Below are positions 16,821-24,150 of a stretch of 64,000 bases of DNA, one piece after another. Origin of the DNA: Longilinea arvoryzae (GTDB lineage Bacteria > Chloroflexota > Anaerolineae > Anaerolineales > Anaerolineaceae); assembly GCF_001050235.1 (NCBI RefSeq), contig NZ_DF967972.1, positions 3,810,724 to 3,874,723 of the forward strand, given 5' to 3'. The translations under genes were made by a program, and so were the position numbers. The notes under the pieces were generated by a model. That model worked only from the letters and a program-made list of their open reading frames with translations, was not told the DNA's origin and searched no databases. The first letter of the stretch is position 1. Each line of letters begins with the position of its first letter.

Positions 16821-17266
16821 TAGGAAAGCATCCTCCTACGATGATCAGAGATCTAGGCCAGAAGGCCGGCGAAGACAGCAATAGAGAGACAAGCCCACTG
16901 CGGTCTGCAGTGGGAGAGTCGATGAGATTCAACTGTAGTCGGTGTAATCTACACCGGGAAATCGATCCAGTAAAAACCTTTTGGGTTCCCCCCGGCCCCT
17001 AAGTAAAAACATTCTAACAGATACAGACGGGGGAAACAAGTTGACAAGCCTACGCCTGCCTAAAAATGTTCCAATCTTTAAGCCTTCTCACCTTAAGGAA
17101 TAAGCGGAAAACCTAAGATTTAAGACTGTGTTCCATTGACACGTTCTGCCGTATTTATGAGGCTTTTTTTGCCACCCTACCCCCATATATAGCGTTTCGA
17201 TAAATTCCATCAAATATAATTCCACCCTTGGGGGTAATGGTCTAAAAATTTCCAGGGCTCTACAAA
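16821..17266. other. Non-coding dnaA upstream region with hairpins
   Basis: This gene-free stretch upstream of dnaA contains two short inverted repeats: CCCACTGC/GCAGTGGG (16894-16914) and CGGTGTA/TACACCG (16940-16956). Both would lie in the dnaA mRNA leader if transcription starts further upstream. The rest is AT-richer than its neighbours (around 17160-17230). I looked for consensus DnaA boxes (TTATCCACA and its complement) and found none, so an origin here is not supported. Confidence 0.5.
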
Positions 17267-17302
17267 ATGCCAGAATCGAATTTGAAAGGTCGATTCTGGC
17301 AT
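17267..17302 (-). terminator. Terminator-like hairpin after the FAD oxidoreductase gene
   Basis: ATGCCAGAATCGA and TCGATTCTGGCAT form a perfect 13-bp stem with a 10-base loop. On the minus strand it is followed by TTTTG. It lies about 80 bp downstream of the oxidoreductase stop. Confidence 0.7.
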
Positions 17303-17382
17303 CTCAAAGGGTTGCTATTTTATTGCCTAAGATTAACGGATTTAAGGTTCTTAACATCGGTAAAAATAACCGCCGGAATCGG

Positions 17383-18681
17383 TTAGTTTTCCGTCAGCAT
17401 CCGTTTTGCCGCCCGGCGCGCCAGCAGCACGGCGTAATTCGTCCCGCGGTCCATCGGGTACACCTGGCTCATACTGGCGTAATAAAGCCCGGGGATGGGT
17501 GTTTTCAAATCGGGAATGTTCCTGGAATGGTTCAAGAGCGGAACCGGTTGGGCATAATTCGTCTTCCACACCCAGCTCTTTCGCACCCAATCCGGTTTGA
17601 AATTGGGATTGATGCGTTCCAGCGCCGGCAGAAAACGCTGCAGCAATTCCTCCTGGCTCAGGCGGAAGTACTCGTGGTCTGTTTCCAGGTAATCGCCGCA
17701 GTAAACGATATGATCGCCGCCGTAGTTTTCTGCAGGCAGGTAGTTGGTATGCTCGACCAGGGCCAGGAAGGGAAAGCCGGCTTTTTTGGGCAGGTTGTAC
17801 CAATAGTAGCCCTTTTCAGAGAGCTGGTGGCGCAGCGCCAGCACCATGACCACCGCGCCCATGCTCTTGAGATTAAGCAGGCCCTGCAGGTAATCCGGCG
17901 CCAGGGACGGCGCCATGCGCGCCATCACGGCCGGGAATGTGGTTGAAAGCACGCGGTCGTAGATCTCCACGCCCGAACCCGCCACGTTCAGCGCCAGGCG
18001 TCCGTCGGGTTGGGCTTCGATGTGTTCGATCACCGTCGAAAGCCGGATCTTCGCGCCGCCCCGCCGCAATGCGTCCGCCAGGTCGTCGGCAAATTGCTGA
18101 AAGCCGCCCTGATAAGTGCCCAGGCGGGTGGTGCGGGATTTCAAACGCGCCCACAGCCAGGCCATGTTCACTTCCTTGGCGTAGCGTTCGCCGAATTTTC
18201 CCACGACCATCGGCTCCCACATCTCTTCGTAGACCTTATCGCCTGCCCACTTGCGCATCCATTGGTCCACCGTCACGCCTTCCAGCGGTTTCCAGTTGTT
18301 GGTCAGGCGCAGATAGAGGCCCACCAGCCCAAATCGAATCTTGTTGATCCCATACCCCAGGCCGGGATACAGGATGGCCGCCGGGATTGAATCAAAGGGA
18401 TAGAACTTGCCGTTGTAATACATGACTGTGTAGGGCCGCGGAAATAGAACGCGATTTTCCCAGCCCAGCTCACGAATCAACCCCAAAATCGCCGCATCGC
18501 TCTGGAACCAGTGATGGTAGAAACGTTCCACCGACCACTTCCAATTCGGCTCCTTGAAACCCGCGGCCAATCCGCCCACATAATCGGCCGATTCCAGCAG
18601 GGTGACTTCATGCCCGGCGGAAAGAAAATCATACGCAGCAGCCATGCCGCCGATTCCGGCGCCAATCACGGCAATTTTCAT
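17383..18681 (-). CDS. NAD(P)/FAD-dependent oxidoreductase (amine oxidase/PPOX-like)
   Basis: This 432-residue flavoprotein begins MKIAVIGAGIGGMAAAYDFL, the Rossmann GxGxxG motif, followed by VTLLESADYVGG, the usual second FAD contact. Later blocks include GTYQGGFQQFADDLADAL and the C-terminal FAD region PIPGLYYASMSQVYPMDRGTNYA. This layout is that of the protoporphyrinogen-oxidase/phytoene-desaturase/UDP-galactopyranose-mutase-like group. The exact substrate is not clear. It is 29 bp downstream of a flippase-like membrane protein gene, which suggests a role in envelope lipid or glycolipid metabolism (inference). Confidence 0.85.
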   Translation of the reverse strand: MKIAVIGAGIGGMAAAYDFLSAGHEVTLLESADYVGGLAAGFKEPNWKWSVERFYHHWFQSDAAILGLIRELGWENRVLFPRPYTVMYYNGKFYPFDSIPAAILYPGLGYGINKIRFGLVGLYLRLTNNWKPLEGVTVDQWMRKWAGDKVYEEMWEPMVVGKFGERYAKEVNMAWLWARLKSRTTRLGTYQGGFQQFADDLADALRRGGAKIRLSTVIEHIEAQPDGRLALNVAGSGVEIYDRVLSTTFPAVMARMAPSLAPDYLQGLLNLKSMGAVVMVLALRHQLSEKGYYWYNLPKKAGFPFLALVEHTNYLPAENYGGDHIVYCGDYLETDHEYFRLSQEELLQRFLPALERINPNFKPDWVRKSWVWKTNYAQPVPLLNHSRNIPDLKTPIPGLYYASMSQVYPMDRGTNYAVLLARRAAKRMLTEN

Positions 18682-18710
18682 GTTCGCTCCTTGGTCAAAC
18701 CGCAGCGGTT

Positions 18711-19724
18711 TCAGGCTTCGCTGCGCAGCGTTTCCATTTGTTTACCCCAGCGCAACGGCTGGCGTACGTAGTAGTAAGCTCCCAGCAGGGTGATCGGGAA
18801 CCACAATGCGGCGTGCAGCACCAGCGTATACCCGGCGGCAATGGCCTGCGGAATGCTGTAGGCAACCAGCAGGGCAATTCCGGGCGCGTCGAACGTGCCG
18901 ACATAACCCGGCGCCGAGGGCAGCGTGGTGGTCAAATTGACGATGCCGTTCATCAACATCAGGGCGAAGAAACTGACCTCGAACGGGAAGGCGTGCATCA
19001 CAAACCAGTATTTGCCGGTTTCGAGCAGCCAGATGATCACGGTGGTAAAGAAGATCATCAACGCATCCGCCGGCGAACGCAGGCTTTCCAATCCGGTCAG
19101 GAAGCGCAGGGCAAAGCCGCGCACCTTTTCACGAATGCGGATCGGAACCAGATGATCGGCGCACCAGTTGACGATCCGCTCGGTCACCCGCGGGAACATG
19201 GCCGCCAGCAGGAAAACCGCCAGTGCGCCAATGAAAACCACCGCGCCGATGATGGCGACATCACGAATGTTGAGGTTGCCCACCACGCCCGAATTCTGCG
19301 TCAGACGCGCCAATTCGGGCAGGTTAAGGAAGACGAACGCCAGCATGACCACGCCGTCGAAAATGCGCTCGACGATCACGGTCGCCAGGGAAGCCGAAAT
19401 GGGCACGCCCTCGCGCTGCTTGAGCACCGCGGCCCGCAACAGTTCACCGGCGCGCGCCGGGTAGATGTTGTTGCCCATGTAGCCAATGGCCACGATCGGG
19501 AACATGCTGCGGGTGGAAATCTTCTTGAGCGGCCTTAACATGTAATGCCAGCGCCACGCTCGCACCCACACGCCGATGAAATAAACCGCCACACCCGGCA
19601 GCAGCCACAGGTATTTGGCGGTTTTCAATGTCTGCCAGAACTCGTTTAAATGCATGCCTCTCAGCGTCAGGTAGAGAAAGACAGCGCTGATGAATATCCC
19701 GACCCAAAATTGCCAGCGTTTCAT
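18711..19724 (-). CDS. Lysylphosphatidylglycerol synthase TM-region/UPF0104 flippase-like protein
   Basis: This 337-residue integral membrane protein has about eight hydrophobic helices. The conserved pattern of this family is visible: YFIGVWVRAWRWHYML, AIGYMGNNIYPARAGELLRA, VERIFDGVVMLAFV and LPSAPGYVGTFDA. Relatives (MprF N-terminal half, AglD/YbhN) move or modify lipid-linked compounds. No catalytic aminoacyl-transfer domain is attached. It forms an apparent operon with the downstream FAD oxidoreductase. A function in polar lipid handling is likely but unproved. Confidence 0.85.
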   Translation of the reverse strand: MKRWQFWVGIFISAVFLYLTLRGMHLNEFWQTLKTAKYLWLLPGVAVYFIGVWVRAWRWHYMLRPLKKISTRSMFPIVAIGYMGNNIYPARAGELLRAAVLKQREGVPISASLATVIVERIFDGVVMLAFVFLNLPELARLTQNSGVVGNLNIRDVAIIGAVVFIGALAVFLLAAMFPRVTERIVNWCADHLVPIRIREKVRGFALRFLTGLESLRSPADALMIFFTTVIIWLLETGKYWFVMHAFPFEVSFFALMLMNGIVNLTTTLPSAPGYVGTFDAPGIALLVAYSIPQAIAAGYTLVLHAALWFPITLLGAYYYVRQPLRWGKQMETLRSEA

Positions 19725-19805
19725 AGGTTGAAATGTGTCCTGCGGATAGGGTAAACGGGCGCATCATCCCCGCCCGCGTCCGATACGAAATGAGATATTA
19801 CTTTT

Positions 19806-19946
19806 TTATAGCGAAACGAGCAGTGCAGCGATCCACGAAATGATGAGCAGCACGGAAAGAATGATAAACACCTTCTGCTGCCAGCTCTTTCGGTTTTCGC
19901 CATGTTTCGACGCACTATCCCGCCGGCTCAAAGCTTGCTTGGTCAT
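19806..19946 (-). CDS. Small single-pass (tail-anchored) membrane protein, 46 aa
   Basis: The ATG at 19946 is chosen because GGAGGA lies 9 bp upstream; the longer frame to 20039 lacks such a site. The product has a basic, polar N-terminal half (MTKQALSRRDSASKHGENRK) and one hydrophobic C-terminal helix (VFIILSVLLIISWIAALLVS) ending the protein. This is the shape of a small tail-anchored protein. It lies between the Eis-like acetyltransferase and the flippase-like gene, on the same strand, about 80 bp before the latter. No function is known. Confidence 0.65.
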   Translation of the reverse strand: MTKQALSRRDSASKHGENRKSWQQKVFIILSVLLIISWIAALLVSL

Positions 19947-20045
19947 CTTGCACAATCCTCCGAACGGACTGATTTTACACGCTTTCAAACGGCAATGCAA
20001 CCTTGGCAGCCCGGGGCCGATTAGAATATTCTCATCCACCCACCG

Positions 20046-21389
20046 TCAGGCAATTCCCCATACCAGGGACGGCTTCCTGGGGAAGAGCGCCTCCAGCAGC
20101 AGCCGCCCCGGCTGGTTAGCCCAGCAATCTGCAAAGGCGTAGCGCAGCTCTTCCAGGGTGCGATAGCCAAAGAGCAGCTGTAAGAAAACCTGGTTTGGGA
20201 ATGCGGCATCCGCGTTGGACCAGGAGGTCGGCTGGTAGGCTTCCACGGAGGTGATCCGGCCGGATTCGAATTTCAACACCAGACCGTTCCGGTAGAAGCC
20301 AAGTTTGAGTTCTCCATCGAAACCCGCGGCCGGCGACGCCTCCAACCGCGCTTCCAGGACCGGCACAATCGATCGCAGGAAAGCGATCAGGTCCGGAACA
20401 CGCACGTAGTAGGCATACGCCTTGCGCTCGATGGGCAATTGTTCCTTGAGCACATCATAAATGGGATGTGCAGTTCCCAGTGAAAAGCCCACCCGATCGC
20501 AGGTCTTCTTCAGGCCGGCGGCTACGCTTTCACCTTCCTGGCGCAGGAAGCGCAGTAAACCCGGCGCCACCTTCTGCCAGGACGCCCCGTTTTCCAACTC
20601 CACCTGGGTGCAGACCCCAATCGTCCCACCCAACCAGGGCTCGGTCGGCATGCAGAAAAAGCCAACCGGTTTGCCGGTTCGATCTTCGATGACGAACAAC
20701 TTCGAGCCATTCGCGCTGTCCGGTCGGCGGCCGTTGAGCTCGAAAAGCCAGGTCGTTCGATCCCGGACCGCGCTGATCGCATAACGCCGGCTGCCGCGTT
20801 GATAGAGCGACGCGATCCATTCCAGGTCTTGCTCGCGCGCCGGTCGAATGGGAAAGGGCTCACTTTCGTCTTCCTTCAGCTCTTTGACGGCGGAACTCAG
20901 ATATCCGGTGTGCATCCCACCCAGCTCAAGCCCCATTTCATAGCCGTACTGGCGGTAATAAAAGGGAATGCCGGTGATCGCCTGCATCGATTCGCCGCGC
21001 GCCTGACCCCAGGCGTGCACGACCTCGAACTGCCTGCGCACCAACCCGCGGTTGCGAAACTCAGGATCCGTTCCGACCAGCTCCGGCCGGCCGACCTTTA
21101 ACGGGATGCCTTCATAAGTCCAGATTTGCGGGATCGAGCACAGGCTCGAGACGATACGCCCGCTGGTGGCTTCTTCCACGACCGTGAAATCCTCCGGGCT
21201 GACCGTGGGGTGGCGTCCCGAAAGAAGGTCGCGAGTCCAACTGTCCAGGCTGTGTTGGGGCTCGGCCGGGTTGTCGGAATGAATGCGCACATTGAATGCC
21301 GCCAGGCGGTCGGCGTCCGCGGCCGTGCTGCGCCGCAGAATCAAGCCGTCGCCAAGGTCAAGCGGGAGGGAAATTGCGTCAGGGTACAT
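20046..21389 (-). CDS. Eis-like GNAT acetyltransferase with SCP2-like C-terminus
   Basis: This 447-residue protein has two parts. Residues ~15-290 form tandem GNAT-like folds, with VGRPELVGTDPEFRNRGLVR as the acetyl-CoA region and IPFYYRQYGYEMGLELGG. Residues ~310-445 look like an SCP2/sterol-carrier-type domain (from VRVPDLIAFLRSIVPVLEAR to FADCWANQPGRLLLEALFP). This matches the Eis family of N-acetyltransferases, some of which modify aminoglycosides or polyamines; the substrate here is unknown. The start at 21389 follows AGG at 7 bp. A longer frame to 21449 would translate through the terminator hairpin of the preceding gene and is less likely. Confidence 0.83.
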   Translation of the reverse strand: MYPDAISLPLDLGDGLILRRSTAADADRLAAFNVRIHSDNPAEPQHSLDSWTRDLLSGRHPTVSPEDFTVVEEATSGRIVSSLCSIPQIWTYEGIPLKVGRPELVGTDPEFRNRGLVRRQFEVVHAWGQARGESMQAITGIPFYYRQYGYEMGLELGGMHTGYLSSAVKELKEDESEPFPIRPAREQDLEWIASLYQRGSRRYAISAVRDRTTWLFELNGRRPDSANGSKLFVIEDRTGKPVGFFCMPTEPWLGGTIGVCTQVELENGASWQKVAPGLLRFLRQEGESVAAGLKKTCDRVGFSLGTAHPIYDVLKEQLPIERKAYAYYVRVPDLIAFLRSIVPVLEARLEASPAAGFDGELKLGFYRNGLVLKFESGRITSVEAYQPTSWSNADAAFPNQVFLQLLFGYRTLEELRYAFADCWANQPGRLLLEALFPRKPSLVWGIA

Positions 21390-21407
21390 GGAAGGCCTCG
21401 TTGTGAT

Positions 21408-21440
21408 AAAAAAAACCGCCCGGAGAAGATCTCCGAGCGG
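21408..21440 (-). terminator. Intrinsic terminator of the fmdB-type gene, 19 bp before the next start
   Basis: On the minus strand CCGCTCGGAGA and TCTCCGGGCGG (one mismatch) form an 11-bp stem followed by T8. It lies between the FmdB-like gene and the Eis-like gene. The latter has no room for a separate promoter after it, so it may depend on read-through or on a promoter within or upstream of this hairpin. Confidence 0.88.
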
Positions 21441-21478
21441 AACACTCAAATCTCATGCCTGAACTGCGGACGAAATAC

Positions 21479-21793
21479 TCAGGATTTTTCCTTACCCGTC
21501 GTCGGAGTCGCGGGGGTCGATGCGGAATCTTTTTTGGCTTCGGCAGGTTTGGCAGTGCTTTCACTTTCCTTGGGTTCGTTGTGGCTGCTGGTAGTTCGTC
21601 CAGCGCCGGAAGGGGAGCGGTTATCGGTGGAGTAAAAACCAGGACCTTTAAAGACGATACCGACGGGTTGGTAAACTTTGTTCAAAGCCTTTTTCCCACA
21701 TTCAGGGCACCACTGTAGTGGCTGGTCGCTAAATTTCTGCTTCTTATCAAACTGCACACCACAATTTGCACACCGATAGGTATAAATTGGCAT
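21479..21793 (-). CDS. FmdB-family zinc-ribbon protein
   Basis: This 104-residue protein opens with the FmdB zinc ribbon: MPIYTYRCANCGVQFD, then CPECGKKALNKVYQPVGIVF, with two CxxC pairs. The rest (from about residue 60) is a low-complexity tail rich in Ser, Thr, Lys, Pro and Ala, probably disordered. FmdB-type proteins are small regulators or chaperone-like factors of uncertain role. The gene is transcribed away from the NSS leader region and ends at the terminator at 21408-21440. Confidence 0.85.
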   Translation of the reverse strand: MPIYTYRCANCGVQFDKKQKFSDQPLQWCPECGKKALNKVYQPVGIVFKGPGFYSTDNRSPSGAGRTTSSHNEPKESESTAKPAEAKKDSASTPATPTTGKEKS

Positions 21794-21922
21794 TTTTTCT
21801 CTTACCTTTCACGTACGAAAAGAAATCTTCCTCAACCTTTGAATTATACATCATATACAACACTTTTCAAGATCAAAGGGTACGTTTTTGACCATTCTTA
21901 TGAAAGATTTGGGATTATCTCC

Positions 21923-21951
21923 TTGACATCCCTTCCATATGGGAGTATGAT
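21923..21951 (+). promoter_or_regulatory. Consensus promoter of the NSS-transporter leader
   Basis: TTGACA (21923-21928), a 17-bp spacer and TATGAT (21946-21951) give a strong sigma70-type promoter with a start near 21958. The spacer holds the palindrome CCATATGG (about 21935-21942), placed where a repressor could block polymerase. Confidence 0.85.
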
Positions 21952-21961
21952 CCGGCCCAAC

Positions 21962-22057
21962 ATGGACGCAGTCCGTTCCCACTTCTTGTTTACCCTTTAT
22001 ATTTATCATCTTCCCGCTATGCAATCCGGTGGAGATCTGGCTGCGCATACCTCGTAA
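21962..22057 (+). CDS. Putative leader peptide with Phe/Tyr codons
   Basis: The ATG is only about 4 nt from the predicted transcription start. The 31-codon ORF ends with TAA at 22055-22057. Residues 6-18 read SHFLFTLYIYHLP, with Phe at 8 and 10 and Tyr at 13 and 15. These codons come immediately before the first arm of a hairpin (22008-22016). The arrangement is that of amino-acid-sensing leader peptides upstream of a terminator. No Shine-Dalgarno site fits in so short a leader, so leaderless initiation would be needed. That it is translated is inference. Confidence 0.5.
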   Translation: MDAVRSHFLFTLYIYHLPAMQSGGDLAAHTS

Positions 22058-22119
22058 AGAACCAGCTTGAAGATCAAAAGGAAGTAGAACTCCCCGGAAA
22101 AACCCGGGGAGTTTTTTTT
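22008..22119 (+). promoter_or_regulatory. Candidate transcription attenuator before the NSS transporter
   Basis: Four segments can be read. Segment 1 is ATCTTCCCG (22008-22016). Segment 2 is CGGTGGAGAT (22027-22036), which pairs with 1 over 9 bp with one bulge and one G-U. Segment 3 is ACTCCCCGG (22089-22097). Segment 4 is CCGGGGAGT (22104-22112), followed by T7, an intrinsic terminator with 3. Segment 2 can instead pair with 3: CCGG-U-GGAG (22026-22034) with CTCCCCGG (22090-22097), 8 bp and one bulged U. A ribosome held at Tyr15 (22004-22006) would cover segment 1, free segment 2, and so prevent the terminator. No clear promoter was seen between the terminator and the transporter start at 22182. 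Confidence 0.55.
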
Positions 22120-22181
22120 ACCTGACTGCATTCCGGGAAACCGGTCCCCTGCAGAATTATCGTTTTAGAGGAGAGAGTGTT

Positions 22182-23576
22182 ATGGAAGAAGTCAGTTCGA
22201 TAAAGACCCTGCCCGTAAAAACCGGTTCTGTTCGCGCCGGTGAGATTTTTAGCTCCCGGCTGGGCGTCCTGACGGCCACGCTGGGTTCGGCGGTGGGTCT
22301 GGGAAATATCTGGCGTTTCCCCTACCTGACCGGCAGCAACGGTGGGGCAGCGTTTCTGATTATCTATTTGATTTGCACGGTACTGGTGGGCATTCAGGTG
22401 ATGGTCGGCGAGCAAATGCTGGGACGCGCCGGCAAGGGCAACGCCATTGCTGCGTTGCGTGCGCTGGCTCCCGGAAAAGCCTGGTGGCTGGTCGGCGCAG
22501 CCGGGGTCATTTCGGCCTTCCTGATCATGGGATTCTACAGCGAGGTTGCCGGCTGGGTTTTCGCCTACATCTTTAAATCGCTATCCGGCAGTATCCTCTC
22601 GACCGACCCGCAGGTCACCACCCAGGCGTTTACATCCCTCATCGCCAACCCTACCCAGTCCCTCGTCTGGCAGTGGATTGTGTTGGCCGTCACGGGCGGT
22701 ATTCTCCTTTTTGGCGTTACCAAGGGCATCGAACGCACCACCAAGACCCTCATGCCGGTCTTATTCCTATTGCTGATCCTGGTCGGCATTCGCAGTCTGA
22801 CCCTCCCCGGCGCGGCCCAGGGCCTGACCTACCTCTTCAAGCCGGATTTCAGCGTCATTACCGCTGACACCTTCCTGGAAGCGCTCGGTCTTTCCTTCTT
22901 TAAATTATCCGTGGGTATGGGCTGTATGATGACCTACGGTTCCTATTTCCGCTCCGATCAAAACATTCCTACCACCGCGACGCGCGTTGCCCTGGCGGAC
23001 CTGATGGTCTCCCTGATGGCAGGCATCGCCATCTTCCCGGCCGTGTTCGCCTTCGGCTTCAAACCCGAATCCGGCCCATCCCTGCTGTTCATCACCATTC
23101 CGGCGGTTTTCGCCTCCATGCCGCTGGGCAACGTGTTCATGGTCGCTTTCTTCGTGCTGACCGCCATCGCCTCGATCGGCGCCATGCTTTCCCTGCTCGA
23201 GGTCATCGTCACCTTTTTCAACCAGCAGCTCGGCCTGAACCGCAAGCTCAGCGTCGTGCTCACCGCGGCGGCTCTGGCTGTGTTCGGTTCGGCAGCCGCG
23301 CTTTCCAATTCGACCCTGGCCAACGTCAAAATTTTAGGCCTGACCTTCTTCGACCTGTACGATTACATGTCCTCGAATGTGCTCATGCCGCTCGGTGGAT
23401 TGCTGATCTCGGTATTCATCGGCTGGATTTGGGGTTACCCCAACATCCGCAAGGCGCTCAGTAATGAAGGCATGCTCAAGAACGAGCGCGTCATCGGCAT
23501 GTTCTTCGGTCTCATCAAGTTCGTCACGCCGGCCTTGATCGTCATCGTGCTGCTGAACAAATTGAACATCCTGTAA
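22182..23576 (+). CDS. Neurotransmitter:sodium symporter (NSS/SNF) family transporter
   Basis: This 464-residue carrier is of LeuT/MhsT/TnaT type with about 11-12 membrane helices. TM1 carries the Na+/substrate-binding unwound motif (AVGLGNIWRFPYLTGSNGGA), typical of amino-acid-transporting NSS proteins. TM6/7 regions are seen around LSFFKLSVGMGCMMTYGSYF. Bacterial members import amino acids, often aromatic or hydrophobic, with Na+. The start has GAGGAGAG 6 bp upstream. It stands behind a leader with Phe/Tyr codons and a terminator, which suggests that aromatic amino acids are the regulated substrate (inference). The Na+ gradient may come from the mmd pump encoded at 47.5-51.1 kb. Confidence 0.93.
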   Translation: MEEVSSIKTLPVKTGSVRAGEIFSSRLGVLTATLGSAVGLGNIWRFPYLTGSNGGAAFLIIYLICTVLVGIQVMVGEQMLGRAGKGNAIAALRALAPGKAWWLVGAAGVISAFLIMGFYSEVAGWVFAYIFKSLSGSILSTDPQVTTQAFTSLIANPTQSLVWQWIVLAVTGGILLFGVTKGIERTTKTLMPVLFLLLILVGIRSLTLPGAAQGLTYLFKPDFSVITADTFLEALGLSFFKLSVGMGCMMTYGSYFRSDQNIPTTATRVALADLMVSLMAGIAIFPAVFAFGFKPESGPSLLFITIPAVFASMPLGNVFMVAFFVLTAIASIGAMLSLLEVIVTFFNQQLGLNRKLSVVLTAAALAVFGSAAALSNSTLANVKILGLTFFDLYDYMSSNVLMPLGGLLISVFIGWIWGYPNIRKALSNEGMLKNERVIGMFFGLIKFVTPALIVIVLLNKLNIL

Positions 23577-23604
23577 TAAATCTGCTCATCCAGATTTTCC
23601 TGCC

Positions 23605-23634
23605 CGGAGACGCCCAAAAGGCGTCTCCGATTTT
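23605..23634 (+). terminator. Intrinsic terminator after the NSS transporter
   Basis: CGGAGACGCC and GGCGTCTCCG form a 10-bp stem with a short A-rich loop, followed by ATTTTA. Confidence 0.88.
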
Positions 23635-23694
23635 ATACCCCCATACCGACCGGTATCGAGTAGAATTACGCTCAAGCAAACCAAAGGAGATCGC

Positions 23695-24150
23695 ATGTTT
23701 CGAAAGAATACTCAGCCGATTCCATCCAGCATTGCGCCCGTCGAACGGGTGACCTCGGTTTTGGGACCCGGCATTAACTGGCAGGGAAATTTGCACGGCA
23801 GCGGCGGCGTGCGCATCGAAGGCGCCTATGAGGGCGAAATCGCCATTCGCGGCATGGTGGTGATCGGCGAAACCGGCCGGGTCACCTGCGAGAATCTGCG
23901 CGCCAACACAGTGATTGTCGCCGGCGCTGTTCACGGCAATATCACCGCCGAAAAGCTGGAAATCCGTTCCACCGGCCGGGTGTGGGGAGACGTGACGGTC
24001 ACCGCTTTCGCAACCGAAGAGGGCGCCTTCTTACGCGGGCAGGTGCGCATGGAAGACAAGGTGGAACTGGAACTTGAACAGCCCGCTGAAGGCAGCGCTG
24101 ATGCCGCCGAATCCGCCGGCACCGCTCCCGAAAGCGAGGAAACGGCTTGA
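23695..24150 (+). CDS. Bactofilin (polymer-forming cytoskeletal protein)
   Basis: This 151-residue protein has the bactofilin β-helix: repeated short strands from LGPGINWQGNLHGSGGVRIE through EGEIAIRGMVVIGETGRVTC to LEIRSTGRVWGDVTV (about residues 20-105). An acidic, Ala/Glu/Ser-rich tail follows (residues ~118-151). Bactofilins polymerise without nucleotides and organise wall growth or polar structures. AAAGGAG lies 8 bp before the ATG, and TAGAAT upstream may be the -10 box. Its stop overlaps the start of the CPBP gene, so the two are coupled. The tail may recruit partners. Confidence 0.93.
   Translation: MFRKNTQPIPSSIAPVERVTSVLGPGINWQGNLHGSGGVRIEGAYEGEIAIRGMVVIGETGRVTCENLRANTVIVAGAVHGNITAEKLEIRSTGRVWGDVTVTAFATEEGAFLRGQVRMEDKVELELEQPAEGSADAAESAGTAPESEETA

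Noticed and set aside
16821..17382. Chromosome origin (oriC) next to dnaA
   Set aside because: Only the location supports it. I found no DnaA-box cluster and no clear unwinding element, so it is reported as an open question rather than a feature.
21958..22119. T-box or metabolite riboswitch before the NSS transporter
   Set aside because: No T-box sequence (TGGNACCGCG) or riboswitch core that I know is present; the leader ORF with alternative pairings explains the terminator better.
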